A stretch of DNA of 64,000 nucleotides from NCBI RefSeq assembly GCF_900101685.1, contig NZ_FMZZ01000004.1:124001-188000 (forward strand), read 5' to 3'. Each line of letters begins with the position of its first letter. Positions within the stretch are counted from its first letter, which is position 1. This DNA comes from Actinokineospora iranica. Lineage in GTDB: Bacteria; Actinomycetota; Actinomycetes; Mycobacteriales; Pseudonocardiaceae. A program made the translations under genes and the position numbers. The notes under the pieces are model-generated. The model had not been told where the DNA came from. It saw only the letters and a list, made by a program, of their open reading frames with translations, and ran no database searches. Shown here piece by piece: positions 9,418 through 18,347 of the stretch.

Positions 9418-11358
9418 ATGCCCAGTAGCACCTCGTCAAGGAGCGGCTCGGCGGAAACGGAGAGCGCGGGCGAACGGGCGAACGCCGCCGCGCAGCCGGA
9501 CGACAGCCTGGTGGGCCACGCCTCGACCGGTCGTCTGGTCGCCCAGCGCGGGCTGTTCGGAGGACCGGCGGTCATCCCGCAGGAGCTGTACGCGGGCATC
9601 GGGCACGGCTCGGCCACCCGGGGCCGCGAGCGCCTGGTGGTGAACCCGAACTCCGCGGTCACCACCGACACCTACTTCGGCCGGTTCCCGGCGAGCTACT
9701 GGCAGCGGTGGACGGTCGTCGACGAGGTCGTGGTCGAACTGGCCGCCACCGGGTCGGGCAAGATCGCGCTGGTCGCCTCCGACCTTGAGGGTGAGACCCG
9801 GGTCGTGGTGGCGCGGACCGTGCGCGACGCCGAGAACGAGACCGTGCGGCTCACCGCGAAGCTGAACATGTTCCTCGACGGCGGGTTCCTCTGGGTGGAG
9901 TTCACCACCGAGGAGACCCCGCTGACCGTCGAGCGGATGCGCTGGACGGTCGACGCGCCGGAGGTCATCCGCCCGACCGCTGTCGTCATCTGCACCTTCA
10001 ACCGCGCGGACGACTGCGTGGCCACCCTCGGCGCGCTCGCGGGCGACCCGGCCGCGCTCGACGTGGTCGACGCCGTCTACGTCGTCGACCAGGGCACCGA
10101 CACGGTGTCGTCCCGGGCGGCGTTCCCGGACGCGGAGAAGGCCCTCGACGGCAGGCTGCGCTACCTGCGCCAGCCCAACCTCGGCGGCGCGGGCGGCTTC
10201 GGCCGCGGCATGTACGAGGTCACCGAGGTCAGCCACGCCGACCAGGCGAACGTGCTGCTCATGGACGACGACGTGCTGCTCGACCCGGAGATCGCGATCC
10301 GGCTCACCGCGTTCGCCAACCGCACCGCGAAGCCGACCATCGTCGGCGGGCAGATGCTGCGGCTGCTGCACCCGACCAAGCTGCTCGCTGGCGCGGAGTA
10401 CGCCGACTTCGCCCAGCTCGTCCCGGGCAAGGTCGTCAAGGGCGGGCTGGACGACGTCGACCTGCTCGCCGAGGCCGAGGACGACAACGGCAAGCCCACC
10501 GGCAAGCCCAACCGGGGCGACCTGCGGGTGGACGCGCACTACAACGCCTGGTGGTCCTGCCTGATCCCGTCCGAGGTGGTCAACCGGCTCGGCTACCCGC
10601 TGCCGTTGTTCTTCCAGTGGGACGACGTCGAGTACGGCTACCGGGCCCGCGCCCAGGGCATCGCCACGGTGACCCTGCCCGGCGCGGGGCTCTGGCACGC
10701 GGACTTCGACTGGAAGGACGCGGACAAGTGGAACGAGTACTTCGCCGTCCGCAACGCCATGGTCGTCTCCGCGCTGCACTCCGAGACCGACCCCAAGCGG
10801 ATCGCCCGGGTGCTGCTGTCCCGCGTCGTGCGCTACCTGCTGAGTATGCAGTACGGCTTGGCGCTCACGGTCATCAAGGCCGCGGAGGACTTCCTCAAGG
10901 GGCCTGCGATCTTCGCCGACGGCGGCGCCGCGGCGGCGGCTGAGATCCGCAAGCTGCGCGCGGAGTACCCGGACACGATCATGCACTCGCCCGCCGAGGT
11001 GGGGCAGGTGCCGATGGTCAAGGCGGGCCCGACCCCGAGCTGGAACCGGCTGGTGCTGCTCAAGCGGCTCGTCTACCTGGCGATGGGCAAGACTGTGCAC
11101 GACATCGCCGCGGTTCCCGCCGGGGACGCCGCATGGTGGCACGTGTCGCAGTTCGACAAGGTCGTGGTGACCGACGCGTCCCAGGAGGGCGTGCGCATCC
11201 GCAAGCGCGACCGGGAGCAGGTCGTCACCCTGGCCAAGCGGGCCGCCGCGGTGGCCCGCCTGCTGGTCTCGGAGACGCCCCGGCTGCGCGGGGAGTACCG
11301 GGCAGCGGTGCCCGAGGTCACCAGCAAGGACAACTGGAAACGGCTCTACGACCTGTAG
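9418..11358 (+). CDS. GlfT2-like galactofuranosyltransferase, divergent paralogue
   Basis: GT2 galactofuranosyltransferase of 646 residues with the full GlfT2 layout: N-terminal beta-sandwich domain (FGRFPASYWQRW), GT-A domain, and helical C-terminus. Key residues are present: the DDD triad at 283-285 (LLMDDDVLL), the QWDDVEY acidic pair at 402-403, and His427 in WHADF. It diverges strongly from the next gene at the N-terminus and has an acidic insertion (AEAEDDNGKPTGKPNRGD). The downstream copy is closer to the mycobacterial enzyme, so this one may have a different linkage or acceptor preference. ATG at 9418; a GGAGG lies 12 nt upstream. Forty-six bp separate it from the second copy. Confidence 0.85.
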   Translation: MPSSTSSRSGSAETESAGERANAAAQPDDSLVGHASTGRLVAQRGLFGGPAVIPQELYAGIGHGSATRGRERLVVNPNSAVTTDTYFGRFPASYWQRWTVVDEVVVELAATGSGKIALVASDLEGETRVVVARTVRDAENETVRLTAKLNMFLDGGFLWVEFTTEETPLTVERMRWTVDAPEVIRPTAVVICTFNRADDCVATLGALAGDPAALDVVDAVYVVDQGTDTVSSRAAFPDAEKALDGRLRYLRQPNLGGAGGFGRGMYEVTEVSHADQANVLLMDDDVLLDPEIAIRLTAFANRTAKPTIVGGQMLRLLHPTKLLAGAEYADFAQLVPGKVVKGGLDDVDLLAEAEDDNGKPTGKPNRGDLRVDAHYNAWWSCLIPSEVVNRLGYPLPLFFQWDDVEYGYRARAQGIATVTLPGAGLWHADFDWKDADKWNEYFAVRNAMVVSALHSETDPKRIARVLLSRVVRYLLSMQYGLALTVIKAAEDFLKGPAIFADGGAAAAAEIRKLRAEYPDTIMHSPAEVGQVPMVKAGPTPSWNRLVLLKRLVYLAMGKTVHDIAAVPAGDAAWWHVSQFDKVVVTDASQEGVRIRKRDREQVVTLAKRAAAVARLLVSETPRLRGEYRAAVPEVTSKDNWKRLYDL

Positions 11359-11404
11359 ACGGGTCGCCGAAAAACCGGGGCCGCTGGCCCGCTGGAGGAG
11401 TGCA

Positions 11405-13315
11405 GTGACCGAGCAGGCTAGTGCGACACGACCCGGTGGGGCGCCCGCCGCGAGCACGCACACGGTGCTCCAGCGGGTGATCCTCCCGCGCGACACCGAT
11501 CCGCTGGACGTGCGCCCGCTTTACCTGGACGAGCCGGAGAACGTGCACAGCCACGTGTCGTCCCGGTCGGCGGTGACCGTGCCGGTGTCGGCGCGGGTGT
11601 CGTTCGCGTCGTACTTCAACGCGTTCCCGGCGAGCTACTGGAAACGCTGGACGCGGCTGAAGGACGTCGTGCTGCGGCTGAACGTGCGCGGCGGCGGCCG
11701 GATCGACGTGTACCGGTCCAAGCCCAACGGCGACCATGTGCACGTCCAGGGCCAGGCCGTGCGCAGCGGCGGCGAGTGGGAGACCGTCGAGTTCCGGATC
11801 AGCCTGGCGCCGTTCGAGGACGGCGGCTGGATCTGGTTCGACGTGTTCACCGACGACTCGACGTTCGAGGTCGCCGACGCGGTGTGGGCGACCGACCTCG
11901 ACCTGCCCGCGAAGAAGCTGTCGATCGGCACCACCACGTTCAACCGGGTGGACGACTGCGTCGGCGCGCTGCTGGCCCTCGGCGAGGACCCGGCCGTGCT
12001 CGACATCATCGCCAAGGTCTACGTCGCAGACCAGGGCACCCAGAAGATCTCCGGCCACCCGCGCTTCGCCGAGGCGGTCGACCTGCTCGGCGGCAGGCTG
12101 GAGGTCATCGAGCAGGGCAACCTCGGCGGCTCCGGCGGGTTCAGCCGGGCGCTGTTCGAGTCGCTTGAGCACTCCGACGTCGACCAGATCATGCTCATGG
12201 ACGACGACATCGCCCTGGAGCCGGACAGCATCCTGCGGGCCAGCGCGTTCGCCCGCGCCGCGGTGAACCCGGTGATCGTCGGCAGCCAGATGCTCAACCT
12301 GCAGGCCAAGTCGCGGCTGCACAGCATGGGCGAGGTCGTGGACCTGGCCACCTGCGTGTGGCGGCCGGCGCCGGGCGCGGTGGTCGACCACGACTTCGGC
12401 GCGCACTCGCTGCGCGAGACCCGCGCGCTGCACCGGCGCATCGAGTCCACCTACAACGGCTGGTGGATGTGCCTGTTCCCGCGCGAGGTGGTCGAGGCGA
12501 CCGGGCTGCCGCTGCCGCTGTTCATCAAGTGGGACGACGCCGAGTACTCGATGCGCGCGCTGCGCAACGGCTACCCGACCGTCACGCTGCCGGGCTCGGG
12601 CGTGTGGCACATGCCGTGGACGGACAAGAACGACCTGTCCGACTGGACGGTCTACTTCCACCTGCGCAACCGGCTGGTCATCGCGGCCCTGCACAGCCCG
12701 CACGACCTGCGCAAGACGCTGCTCAAGCAGGGGCTGCGCGCGACGATCCGGCGGCTGCTGTCGATGGAGTACTCGACCGTCGCGATCGAGCTGAAGGCGA
12801 TCGAGGACTTCCTCGCGGGCCCGGACCGCCTCTTCGACCTGCTGCGCACCGGTTTGCCGGAGGTCCAGCAGGTCCGCAAGAAGTACACCGACGCGCAGAC
12901 GCTCCCGTCCGCTGGCGAGTTCCCGCCGCCCACGTTGGACTCGGTGCGCGCGGAGCAGATGCTGCGCCCGCCGGTCCACCCGGTGAAGATCGCCGCGCAG
13001 GCGTCGAAGGCGCTGCTGCACAACCTGCGCGCCCCCGAGCCCGCCGCGCGCGAACGCCCGCAGGTCAATGTGCCCGCCGGTAGCGCACTGTGGTTCCTCT
13101 TGGGCAATCTGGACAGTGCGACGGTGTCCAACCCGGACGGCAGCGGTGTCGCTTTCCGTCGGCGCGACCCGAAGGTGTTCCGGGAGCTGTCCAAGGCCGC
13201 CGCGCAGGCTTACCGGCGGCTGGCGACCGAGTGGCCGAGGATGCAGGAGAGCTACCGGGCAGCGCTGCCCGAGCTGACTTCCGCCGAGTCTTGGCGCAAG
13301 GTCTTCGAGAACTGA
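11405..13315 (+). CDS. glfT2: Galactofuranosyltransferase GlfT2
   Basis: Bifunctional enzyme that polymerises galactan with alternating beta-1,5 and beta-1,6 galactofuranose on the decaprenyl-linked acceptor. Its 636 residues match the family length. The N-terminus (VILPRDTDPLDVRPLYLDEP, then FASYFNAFPASYWKRW) closely follows the mycobacterial GlfT2 pattern. The metal-binding DDD is at residues 266-268, WDDAEY acidic residues at 377-378, and His402 in VWHMPW. It is in tandem with the divergent paralogue at 9418 and is followed by a strong bidirectional terminator. It would act at the cytoplasmic membrane face using UDP-galactofuranose made by Glf (41892-43106). Confidence 0.93.
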   Translation: MTEQASATRPGGAPAASTHTVLQRVILPRDTDPLDVRPLYLDEPENVHSHVSSRSAVTVPVSARVSFASYFNAFPASYWKRWTRLKDVVLRLNVRGGGRIDVYRSKPNGDHVHVQGQAVRSGGEWETVEFRISLAPFEDGGWIWFDVFTDDSTFEVADAVWATDLDLPAKKLSIGTTTFNRVDDCVGALLALGEDPAVLDIIAKVYVADQGTQKISGHPRFAEAVDLLGGRLEVIEQGNLGGSGGFSRALFESLEHSDVDQIMLMDDDIALEPDSILRASAFARAAVNPVIVGSQMLNLQAKSRLHSMGEVVDLATCVWRPAPGAVVDHDFGAHSLRETRALHRRIESTYNGWWMCLFPREVVEATGLPLPLFIKWDDAEYSMRALRNGYPTVTLPGSGVWHMPWTDKNDLSDWTVYFHLRNRLVIAALHSPHDLRKTLLKQGLRATIRRLLSMEYSTVAIELKAIEDFLAGPDRLFDLLRTGLPEVQQVRKKYTDAQTLPSAGEFPPPTLDSVRAEQMLRPPVHPVKIAAQASKALLHNLRAPEPAARERPQVNVPAGSALWFLLGNLDSATVSNPDGSGVAFRRRDPKVFRELSKAAAQAYRRLATEWPRMQESYRAALPELTSAESWRKVFEN

Positions 13316-13319
13316 CCGC

Positions 13320-13365
13320 AAGAGGGAGACCCCGCGAACCGCCCGGTTCGCGGGGTCTCCCTCTT
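13320..13365. terminator. Bidirectional terminator hairpin
   Basis: A perfect 21-bp stem (13320-13340 with 13345-13365) around a 4-nt loop, with A/T-rich ends (AAGAGGGAG and CTCCCTCTT). It lies between the convergent glfT2 and DUF899 genes and overlaps the DUF899 stop codon, so it can serve both strands. Confidence 0.85.
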
Positions 13366-14098
13366 AGGCGAGGTTGTCGTCGCGGCCTGCCTTGATTCGG
13401 GACCACTGGGCGGTCGGGCGGCCGTCGAGCCGGAACTGGCCGCCCCGCGAACCCCACCGCCGCGGCCAGCCGTCCGGTGAGTCCTCCCAGAACTCCTGCC
13501 TGCCGTAGACGGTCAGATCGAGCAGGCCGTACGACGGCGCCATCGGCTCGTTGCCGCGGCCGGTGGTCCAGTAGGTCTCATAGACCTTGTCGTCGTCGCG
13601 GAGATAGCTGACCAGGATGCCGAAGTGGCGGCCCGCGACCAGCCGGTCCACGGACTCCTCCGGCACCGAGTACCAGGGGACCGTCCAGCCCATGAAGTCG
13701 CGGTAGCGCGCGCTCTCGGCGTACGGCCCCTGGCAGAAGGTCGCGTAGCTGACGTCCCGCGAGTGCAGGTAGGACAGCTCGGTGATGTGGGCCGTGGAGA
13801 AGGTGCAGCCCTCGCACTGCTCCGCGGCGGGCTTGCCCAGGTGCCACATGTGGAAGTACGCGATCAGCTGGGACCGGCCGTCGAAGACGTCGGCCAACGG
13901 CGTCGGGCCGTCCGCCCCGATGAGCGGAGTCCGCGGATCGACCTCGACCATCGGCAGCCGACGCCGCTGCGCGGCCAGCGCGTCCCCGGCCCGGGTGTGC
14001 GCCTTCTCCTTGACCCGGAGCGCGTCGATCTCCGCCTGCCAGGCCTGCCGGTCGGTGACCTGCGGAAGGGGGCGCTCACCTGCGGGCGTCTCTGTCAT
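13364..14098 (-). CDS. DUF899 thioredoxin-like protein
   Basis: Cytoplasmic protein of 244 residues in the DUF899 family, a thioredoxin-fold group whose reaction is not established. Typical features are LPMVEVDPRTPLIGADGP, LIAYFHMWHLGK, the CEGC motif (EQCEGCTFSTAHI) in the place of a thioredoxin-type active site, and the aromatic segment GWTVPWYSVPEES. The C-terminal YGLLDLTVYGRQEFWEDSP is also characteristic. It stands alone between the glfT2 terminator and the GT-C gene and has no evident link to wall synthesis. Confidence 0.85.
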   Translation of the reverse strand: MTETPAGERPLPQVTDRQAWQAEIDALRVKEKAHTRAGDALAAQRRRLPMVEVDPRTPLIGADGPTPLADVFDGRSQLIAYFHMWHLGKPAAEQCEGCTFSTAHITELSYLHSRDVSYATFCQGPYAESARYRDFMGWTVPWYSVPEESVDRLVAGRHFGILVSYLRDDDKVYETYWTTGRGNEPMAPSYGLLDLTVYGRQEFWEDSPDGWPRRWGSRGGQFRLDGRPTAQWSRIKAGRDDNLA

Positions 14099-14137
14099 GG
14101 GACGTGTCTAGCCCGGCCGGCGAGCGCCGCACAAGCC

Positions 14138-15871
14138 TTAGCTGGGTGTCGGTCCCTGGTCGGGGCGCAGCACCGGGCCGCAGGTGCCCCGGGGAGCGGC
14201 CTGCTGGAGCTGGATCGCGGGCCGGACCACGGTGTTGGCGTAGGCGCGCAGCGCGGCCAGGGCCTCCTGGCTCGGCACGGCGTCCTTGCGCACCCAGTCG
14301 CCGCCCACGACGCCGTCGTCGACGCCGACGACAACGTGGTAGTCCGTTTCCAGGCGTGGGTCGCTGATCAGGCCGGTCTGCGCGCTCCAAGGCGCGTGCA
14401 TGTGGATGAAGGTCGGCTTCACCTCGGTGAACACGTGGTCGCGCAGGCCGCGCCAGTCCTTGTCGTGCCAGAAGTCGGCGATCGGGGCGTCCGCGAGCCC
14501 GGCGAGGTCGACCAGGGTGAGCCGGGTGGACATCGCGGTCGCGCCGAGGTCGGGGGCCAGCAGCGAGGCCTCCCGCAGGCCGAGCACGTCGGCGTAGCCG
14601 TTGACACCGCGGCCGAACGCCTCGCCGACCAGGCACATCGGCACGGTCGGGGCCGCGCGGAATGTCTTGCCCGCGGTGGTGAACACGGCCAGGCTCGGCA
14701 GCGTCGCCAGCACCAGGCCCGCCGCCAGCAGCAGCCGGGCCCGCGCGCTCACCGACCGCAGCGCCGTCGGCAGGGCCAGCGCCCCGGCCAGCGCGACGAG
14801 CACCCAGAACGGGGTCGCGAACCGCAACTCGCCCATCCAGTCCGGCGCGAGGACGCAGAACGCCAGCAGCGACAGCCCCAGCGGAACCAGCACCCCGCCG
14901 AGCGCGGCCCGCAGCCGCGACGGGTGCGCCAGCGCGATCCCGACGCACACGGCCCAGCCGAGGAACGCCAGCCCGCCGCCGTAGCCGATCAGCTCCCCGA
15001 CCCGGGACAGGCTTTCCAACTCCGGGGGCTCCTGGCCCTTGGCGACGGCGGTGTTGGCGACCAGCCTGCCGAACACCATCAGCCGCCACCCGACGTACGC
15101 GCCGTACGGGACCAGGCAGGCCAGCGCGCTGATCAGCACCGCGCGCACGCTCACCGCGAACATCGGGCGGGTCAGCCGGAACAGCACGAGCAGCGGGTAC
15201 GCGTCCAGGTAGATGATGCCGTCCGGCCGGGTCAGCGCCGCCAGGGCGACCAGCAGCCCGGCGTAGAGCGCCACCCGGGGCGACAGCAGGCGGTCGTCCA
15301 TGACGGCCCGGAACAACAGGGACGCGAGAGCGGCCACGCTCAGCGCGTACAGGGAGTTCTCCAGCCCGGAGAAGGACCAGATCACGAACGACGGCACCAC
15401 GGCCAGCGCGGCGCCGACGAGCAGTGTCAGCGCCCAGGGGCGGCGGGTGACCTTGGCCGCGGCCAAGTGGACCGCGGCGAGGATGCCCGCGCAGCAGAGC
15501 AGGGCGAGCGCCTTCGGGAACAGCACGTAGTCGGGAACCCCGAAGATCGCCCCCCGGTCGAACAGGCCGACCAACCTGCCGATCGCCAGCAGCGCCAGCC
15601 AGGTCGGGTTGGAATACCCCTCGACCGGGTCGGCCCCGGGTTGCAGCACCGGGCCGAGCCCGTCGGCGACGCTGCGCGCGTAGGCGAAGGTGATGGCCGC
15701 GTCGTCGACCACCCAGTTCCCGTACAGCGCGGCGTGCCCGCCGATCAGCGCGGCGCCGCCCGCGACCGCACCCACCGCGGACACCTGGCCCGCACGGCGT
15801 GGACGCTTCAGCGGCTGGTCCGGTTCAGTCGATTCCGCGGCAGGCTCGTGGCCCGCGACCAGTGTCTCCAC
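14138..15871 (-). CDS. GT-C family membrane glycosyltransferase
   Basis: Polytopic membrane protein of 577 residues with about 11 hydrophobic segments. The first extracytoplasmic loop carries VVDDAAITFAYARSVADG followed by VEGYSNPTW, the acidic-pair signature of GT-C enzymes that use polyprenyl-phosphate sugars. FSGLENSLYAL and ALTRPDGIIYLD follow. The general order resembles the arabinofuranosyltransferase AftB, but this pattern is shared by many GT-C proteins and I do not assign that name. The C-terminal soluble part includes DLAGLADAPIADFWHDKDW. Given the surrounding arabinogalactan genes, transfer of a lipid-linked sugar outside the membrane is likely; donor and acceptor are unknown. Confidence 0.75.
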   Translation of the reverse strand: METLVAGHEPAAESTEPDQPLKRPRRAGQVSAVGAVAGGAALIGGHAALYGNWVVDDAAITFAYARSVADGLGPVLQPGADPVEGYSNPTWLALLAIGRLVGLFDRGAIFGVPDYVLFPKALALLCCAGILAAVHLAAAKVTRRPWALTLLVGAALAVVPSFVIWSFSGLENSLYALSVAALASLLFRAVMDDRLLSPRVALYAGLLVALAALTRPDGIIYLDAYPLLVLFRLTRPMFAVSVRAVLISALACLVPYGAYVGWRLMVFGRLVANTAVAKGQEPPELESLSRVGELIGYGGGLAFLGWAVCVGIALAHPSRLRAALGGVLVPLGLSLLAFCVLAPDWMGELRFATPFWVLVALAGALALPTALRSVSARARLLLAAGLVLATLPSLAVFTTAGKTFRAAPTVPMCLVGEAFGRGVNGYADVLGLREASLLAPDLGATAMSTRLTLVDLAGLADAPIADFWHDKDWRGLRDHVFTEVKPTFIHMHAPWSAQTGLISDPRLETDYHVVVGVDDGVVGGDWVRKDAVPSQEALAALRAYANTVVRPAIQLQQAAPRGTCGPVLRPDQGPTPS

Positions 15872-15900
15872 CGGCGGGAGTGTACGGAACCGGTAAACAG

Positions 15901-15934
15901 CGCGGCCCCACCTCCCGCGGGAGGTGGGGCCGCG
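15901..15934 (-). terminator. Terminator palindrome after csp
   Basis: A perfect 34-bp palindrome (15901-15917 pairing with 15918-15934) just downstream of the cold-shock gene stop and ahead of the GT-C gene on the same strand. It would form a very stable GC-rich hairpin. No T-tract is present, as is common in actinobacteria. Confidence 0.7.
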
Positions 15935-15955
15935 GTTGCGAAGCTCTCAGTCAGA

Positions 15956-16159
15956 TCAGACGGCGCGGACGCCGGTGGCCTGCGGGCCCTTCTGGCCCTG
16001 GCCGATCTCGAACTCCACGCGCTGGTTCTCGTCCAGGCTCTTGAAGCCCGAGCCCTGGATCTCCGAGTAGTGCACGAAGACGTCGGCGCCGCCGTCGTCC
16101 GGCTGGATGAAGCCGAAGCCCTTCTCGGAGTTGAACCACTTCACTGTGCCCTGTGCCAC
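15956..16159 (-). CDS. Cold-shock protein, CspA family
   Basis: Single-domain nucleic-acid chaperone of 67 residues. Both RNA-binding motifs are intact: [15 protein letters not shown] (RNP1) and DVFVHYSEI (RNP2). It is cytoplasmic and likely abundant. The start is GTG at 16159, with AGGAG in GAGGAGATAGAC at good spacing. The roughly 250 bp upstream of the gene (16160-16415) are gene-free and should hold its promoter and a long leader, a common arrangement for cold-shock genes, as well as the promoter for the divergent 16416 gene. Confidence 0.95.
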   Translation of the reverse strand: MAQGTVKWFNSEKGFGFIQPDDGGADVFVHYSEIQGSGFKSLDENQRVEFEIGQGQKGPQATGVRAV

Positions 16160-16415
16160 GTCTATCTCCTCAACAGGTACCGCTTGGACGCTGCGCGGGT
16201 GCGCAGGCCCTGGTCGGTTTCAGACGGCGACTTCTCCGGCTTGACCTGGAGGAAAACCGCGCGCCCGCAACGATCTCTTGCGAGCGTGATCTAACACGTA
16301 CTCAAGAAAATTCACGACCGTTTACAGTCAACCACACACCTGCTCGCCCCCGCACGTGTGACGTTCCACGACCCGGGGGGTTGCGGCGGCCTCCCTGCTG
16401 GGAGACTCTTTCAGA

Positions 16416-16772
16416 GTGAGCGAGCTCGCCAGTGACAAATCCGAGACCATCGCGTTGAACCTCGACGAAGCCGGAGTCTCCGTCGACCTGCCCCGCCCCG
16501 CGCACCGGGGAGACCAGGTACAGGGCGTGCCCTACCGCCCAGTCGAGTTCCGCGACGACGATCTCCCCACAGCCCTGGAACGCGCCGCGTCCTGGCTGCG
16601 CAGCACCCAGGAGTGGCTCGGCGAACCGGTGGACGTGATCGCCATCCACCTCGACTACGACGACGGCGAAGGTTCCCCGTACTACGACGTCAAGCTCCTC
16701 TGCAACGAGGAAGACCTCGCGGGCGCCCCCATCGCCATGCGCCAGCACGCCGCCAAGAGCGTGAGCGGCTAG
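16416..16772 (+). CDS. Conserved-looking acidic small protein, unknown
   Basis: A soluble acidic protein of 118 residues that I do not recognise. No signal peptide or membrane segment is seen. The middle shows AHRGDQVQGVPYRPVEF, and the C-terminal half has DVIAIHLDYDDGEGSPYYDV, consistent with a small alpha/beta fold. The start is GTG at 16416; the ribosome site is weak. Its TAG overlaps the GTG of the acyltransferase by one base (TAGTG), so the two are probably co-translated. That linkage is the only hint to its role. Confidence 0.7.
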   Translation: MSELASDKSETIALNLDEAGVSVDLPRPAHRGDQVQGVPYRPVEFRDDDLPTALERAASWLRSTQEWLGEPVDVIAIHLDYDDGEGSPYYDVKLLCNEEDLAGAPIAMRQHAAKSVSG

Positions 16773-17509
16773 TGGCCGAGTTCGTCTACCCGCCAGTCGT
16801 CCTGGCGGCCAAAACCCTGTTCCGCGTCATGGACTACCGCCTCGACGTCCAAGGCACCGAGCACATCCCGCCGACCGGCGGCGCGGTCATCGCCTGCAAC
16901 CACGTCAGCTACCTGGACTTCATCTTCTGCGGCCTGGGCGCGCAACCGGCCAAGCGGCTGGTGCGGTTCATGGCCAAGCAGGAGATCTTCGCCAACAAGA
17001 TCGCCGGGCCGCTGATGCGCGGAATGCGCCACATCCCGGTCGACCGCGCGGCAGGCCAGGCCTCCTACCAGGAAGCCCTGGACAAACTCCGCGCGGGCGA
17101 GGTCGTCGGCGTCTTCCCCGAAGCCACCATCAGCCGCTCCTTCACCGTGAAGGACATCAAAACCGGCGCGGCCCGCCTGGCGGCGGAAGCCGGTGTCCCC
17201 ATCGTGCCGATGGCCCTGTGGGGAACGCAGCGGCTGTGGACCAAGGGCAGGCCCAAGGACCTCACCCAGCGCCACATCCCCATCTCGATCCTCGCCGGGG
17301 AGTCCTTCACCGTCGCCCCCGACGACGACCTGGACGAAGTCACCCGGGACCTGCGAATCCGGATGACCGCCCTGCTGGACCGCGTCCAGAAGGACTACCC
17401 GGAGTCCCCCAAGGACGCCAACGACTCCTGGTGGATGCCCACCCACCTGGGCGGCACCGCCCCCACCCCCGAGGAAGCCGCGGAACTCGACAAGCGCAAA
17501 CCGGAGTAG
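16772..17509 (+). CDS. 1-acylglycerol-3-phosphate acyltransferase, PlsC family
   Basis: Membrane-associated acyltransferase that would convert lysophosphatidic acid to phosphatidic acid in phospholipid synthesis. It has 245 residues. The catalytic HX4D motif is NHVSYLD (His44, Asp49). The glycerol-phosphate-binding region reads VFPEATISRSF, a variant of the usual FPEGTRS. AGVPIVPMALWGTQRLW is the usual fourth block. The start is GTG at 16772, overlapping the previous stop by 1 nt; the longer open frame upstream is antisense-like filler. A hairpin terminator follows. Confidence 0.9.
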   Translation: MAEFVYPPVVLAAKTLFRVMDYRLDVQGTEHIPPTGGAVIACNHVSYLDFIFCGLGAQPAKRLVRFMAKQEIFANKIAGPLMRGMRHIPVDRAAGQASYQEALDKLRAGEVVGVFPEATISRSFTVKDIKTGAARLAAEAGVPIVPMALWGTQRLWTKGRPKDLTQRHIPISILAGESFTVAPDDDLDEVTRDLRIRMTALLDRVQKDYPESPKDANDSWWMPTHLGGTAPTPEEAAELDKRKPE

Positions 17510-17516
17510 GCCGACA

Positions 17517-17556
17517 AGCTCAGCGCACCCGCCGGACCAGCCAGGTGCGCTGAGCT
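17517..17556 (+). terminator. Terminator hairpin after plsC
   Basis: A 13-bp perfect stem, AGCTCAGCGCACC at 17517-17529 with its complement at 17544-17556, around a 14-nt loop. It begins 8 nt after the acyltransferase stop. Confidence 0.75.
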
Positions 17557-17577
17557 CCCAAGCCGCCGATGGTCGCG

Positions 17578-17680
17578 AGTTATTCACAGCCGCAGCGCAC
17601 TCTCTTCCACGCGCTTACCTGCGGCGATAGGATGGAGCAGGGCCCGGCGGCCCCAGGGTGGGAGGGGTTTGTTGCTCACG
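17578..17680 (+). promoter_or_regulatory. Promoter region of toxin pair, duplicated at 34199
   Basis: A plausible sigma-A type promoter: TTCCAC at 17605-17610, a 17-bp spacer and TAGGAT at 17628-17633. A TTATTCACA box lies upstream (from 17580). The block from CGATAG through the following GGAGCAGGGC and the G-rich run recurs at 34261-34300 with the same kind of -35/-10 pair, so the whole upstream region is a repeated element. It drives the deaminase/Imm1 pair here. Confidence 0.5.
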
Positions 17681-17723
17681 AGAGGGAACCGGCAACCCGA
17701 CTGACTACTGGATTTTGGGCACC

Positions 17724-18347
17724 GTGGCATTGAGACCGGCAGGCAAGACCCTGTCGTCCCTGACTGGCATCCTGGTCATGGCAGCCGTGCTTTGGCTGCT
17801 CCTGAACTTCGTCTACGCGCCGAGCTGCGGCCGGTTCGCGTGCGGTCTTGAGCCTGCTTGGTGGCCGCAGGCGGAAGCCGACAGCGGGGTTGCCTGCCCG
17901 GACAGCATCAGCGCCGCCGCAGAGGACGCCGAGTGGGCAGCCGCCCGGATCGCGTCGCTCCGGGAGGCGGACGCCAAGGTCACGACGGGGTTGTTCTACG
18001 ACTCGGATGGCACCGAGCACACCATCCGAAGTGGTCGGGACGCGGACGCCAAGCGGGCTGACAAGGCTTTGGTGGAAGCGGGCGTGGAGATGCCGCGCGC
18101 GGGGCCTCACCCGGCTGCGTCGCACGTGGAAACCAAGATCGCCGCGCTCATGCGCGAGAACGGCATCACCTACGGGATCGTTGTGATCAACAATGACCGC
18201 GGCCCCTGCGGCACCGATCCCGACGCGCTCGAACCGTTCAGTTGCGGAGTCGTCATTCCCGCCATCCTGCCCACAGGTTCGACCCTGGCGATATGGTCGC
18301 CGAAGGACCCCGACCGGCCGGTCATGCTGTCAGGAAGGGCGCAATGA
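17724..18347 (+). CDS. Membrane-anchored DddA-like deaminase toxin domain protein
   Basis: Protein of about 207 residues. One hydrophobic segment (LTGILVMAAVLWLLLNFVY) near the N-terminus is followed by a C-terminal domain of the SCP1.201/DddA-like cytidine deaminase type. Zinc and catalytic motifs are visible: HVETK with His134 and Glu136, then GPC at Cys162 and a second Cys at 174, followed by PAILPTGSTLAIW. Eleven residues separate the two cysteines, longer than the usual CxxC-like spacing. Members act on nucleic acid cytosines and need a cognate immunity protein. Here an Imm1-type gene overlaps the stop (ATGA). The start is uncertain: GTG at 17724 begins near the membrane segment; a GTG at 17658 would add 22 poor-looking residues. 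Confidence 0.72.
   Translation: MALRPAGKTLSSLTGILVMAAVLWLLLNFVYAPSCGRFACGLEPAWWPQAEADSGVACPDSISAAAEDAEWAAARIASLREADAKVTTGLFYDSDGTEHTIRSGRDADAKRADKALVEAGVEMPRAGPHPAASHVETKIAALMRENGITYGIVVINNDRGPCGTDPDALEPFSCGVVIPAILPTGSTLAIWSPKDPDRPVMLSGRAQ

Noticed and set aside
9436-11496. A 686-codon open frame on the minus strand over glfT2-like genes
   Set aside because: Its residue mix (Arg, Val, His, Gly, Asp rich, without domains) is a shadow of GC-biased third positions of the genes on the other strand.
14138-15871. Assignment of the GT-C gene as aftB
   Set aside because: The shared D-D and SGLE patterns occur in many GT-C proteins; without an alignment the specific name is not supported.
13625-16294. 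An 889-codon open frame on the plus strand
   Set aside because: It covers three well-supported minus-strand genes (DUF899, GT-C, cold shock) and encodes Gln/Arg/Pro-rich filler.
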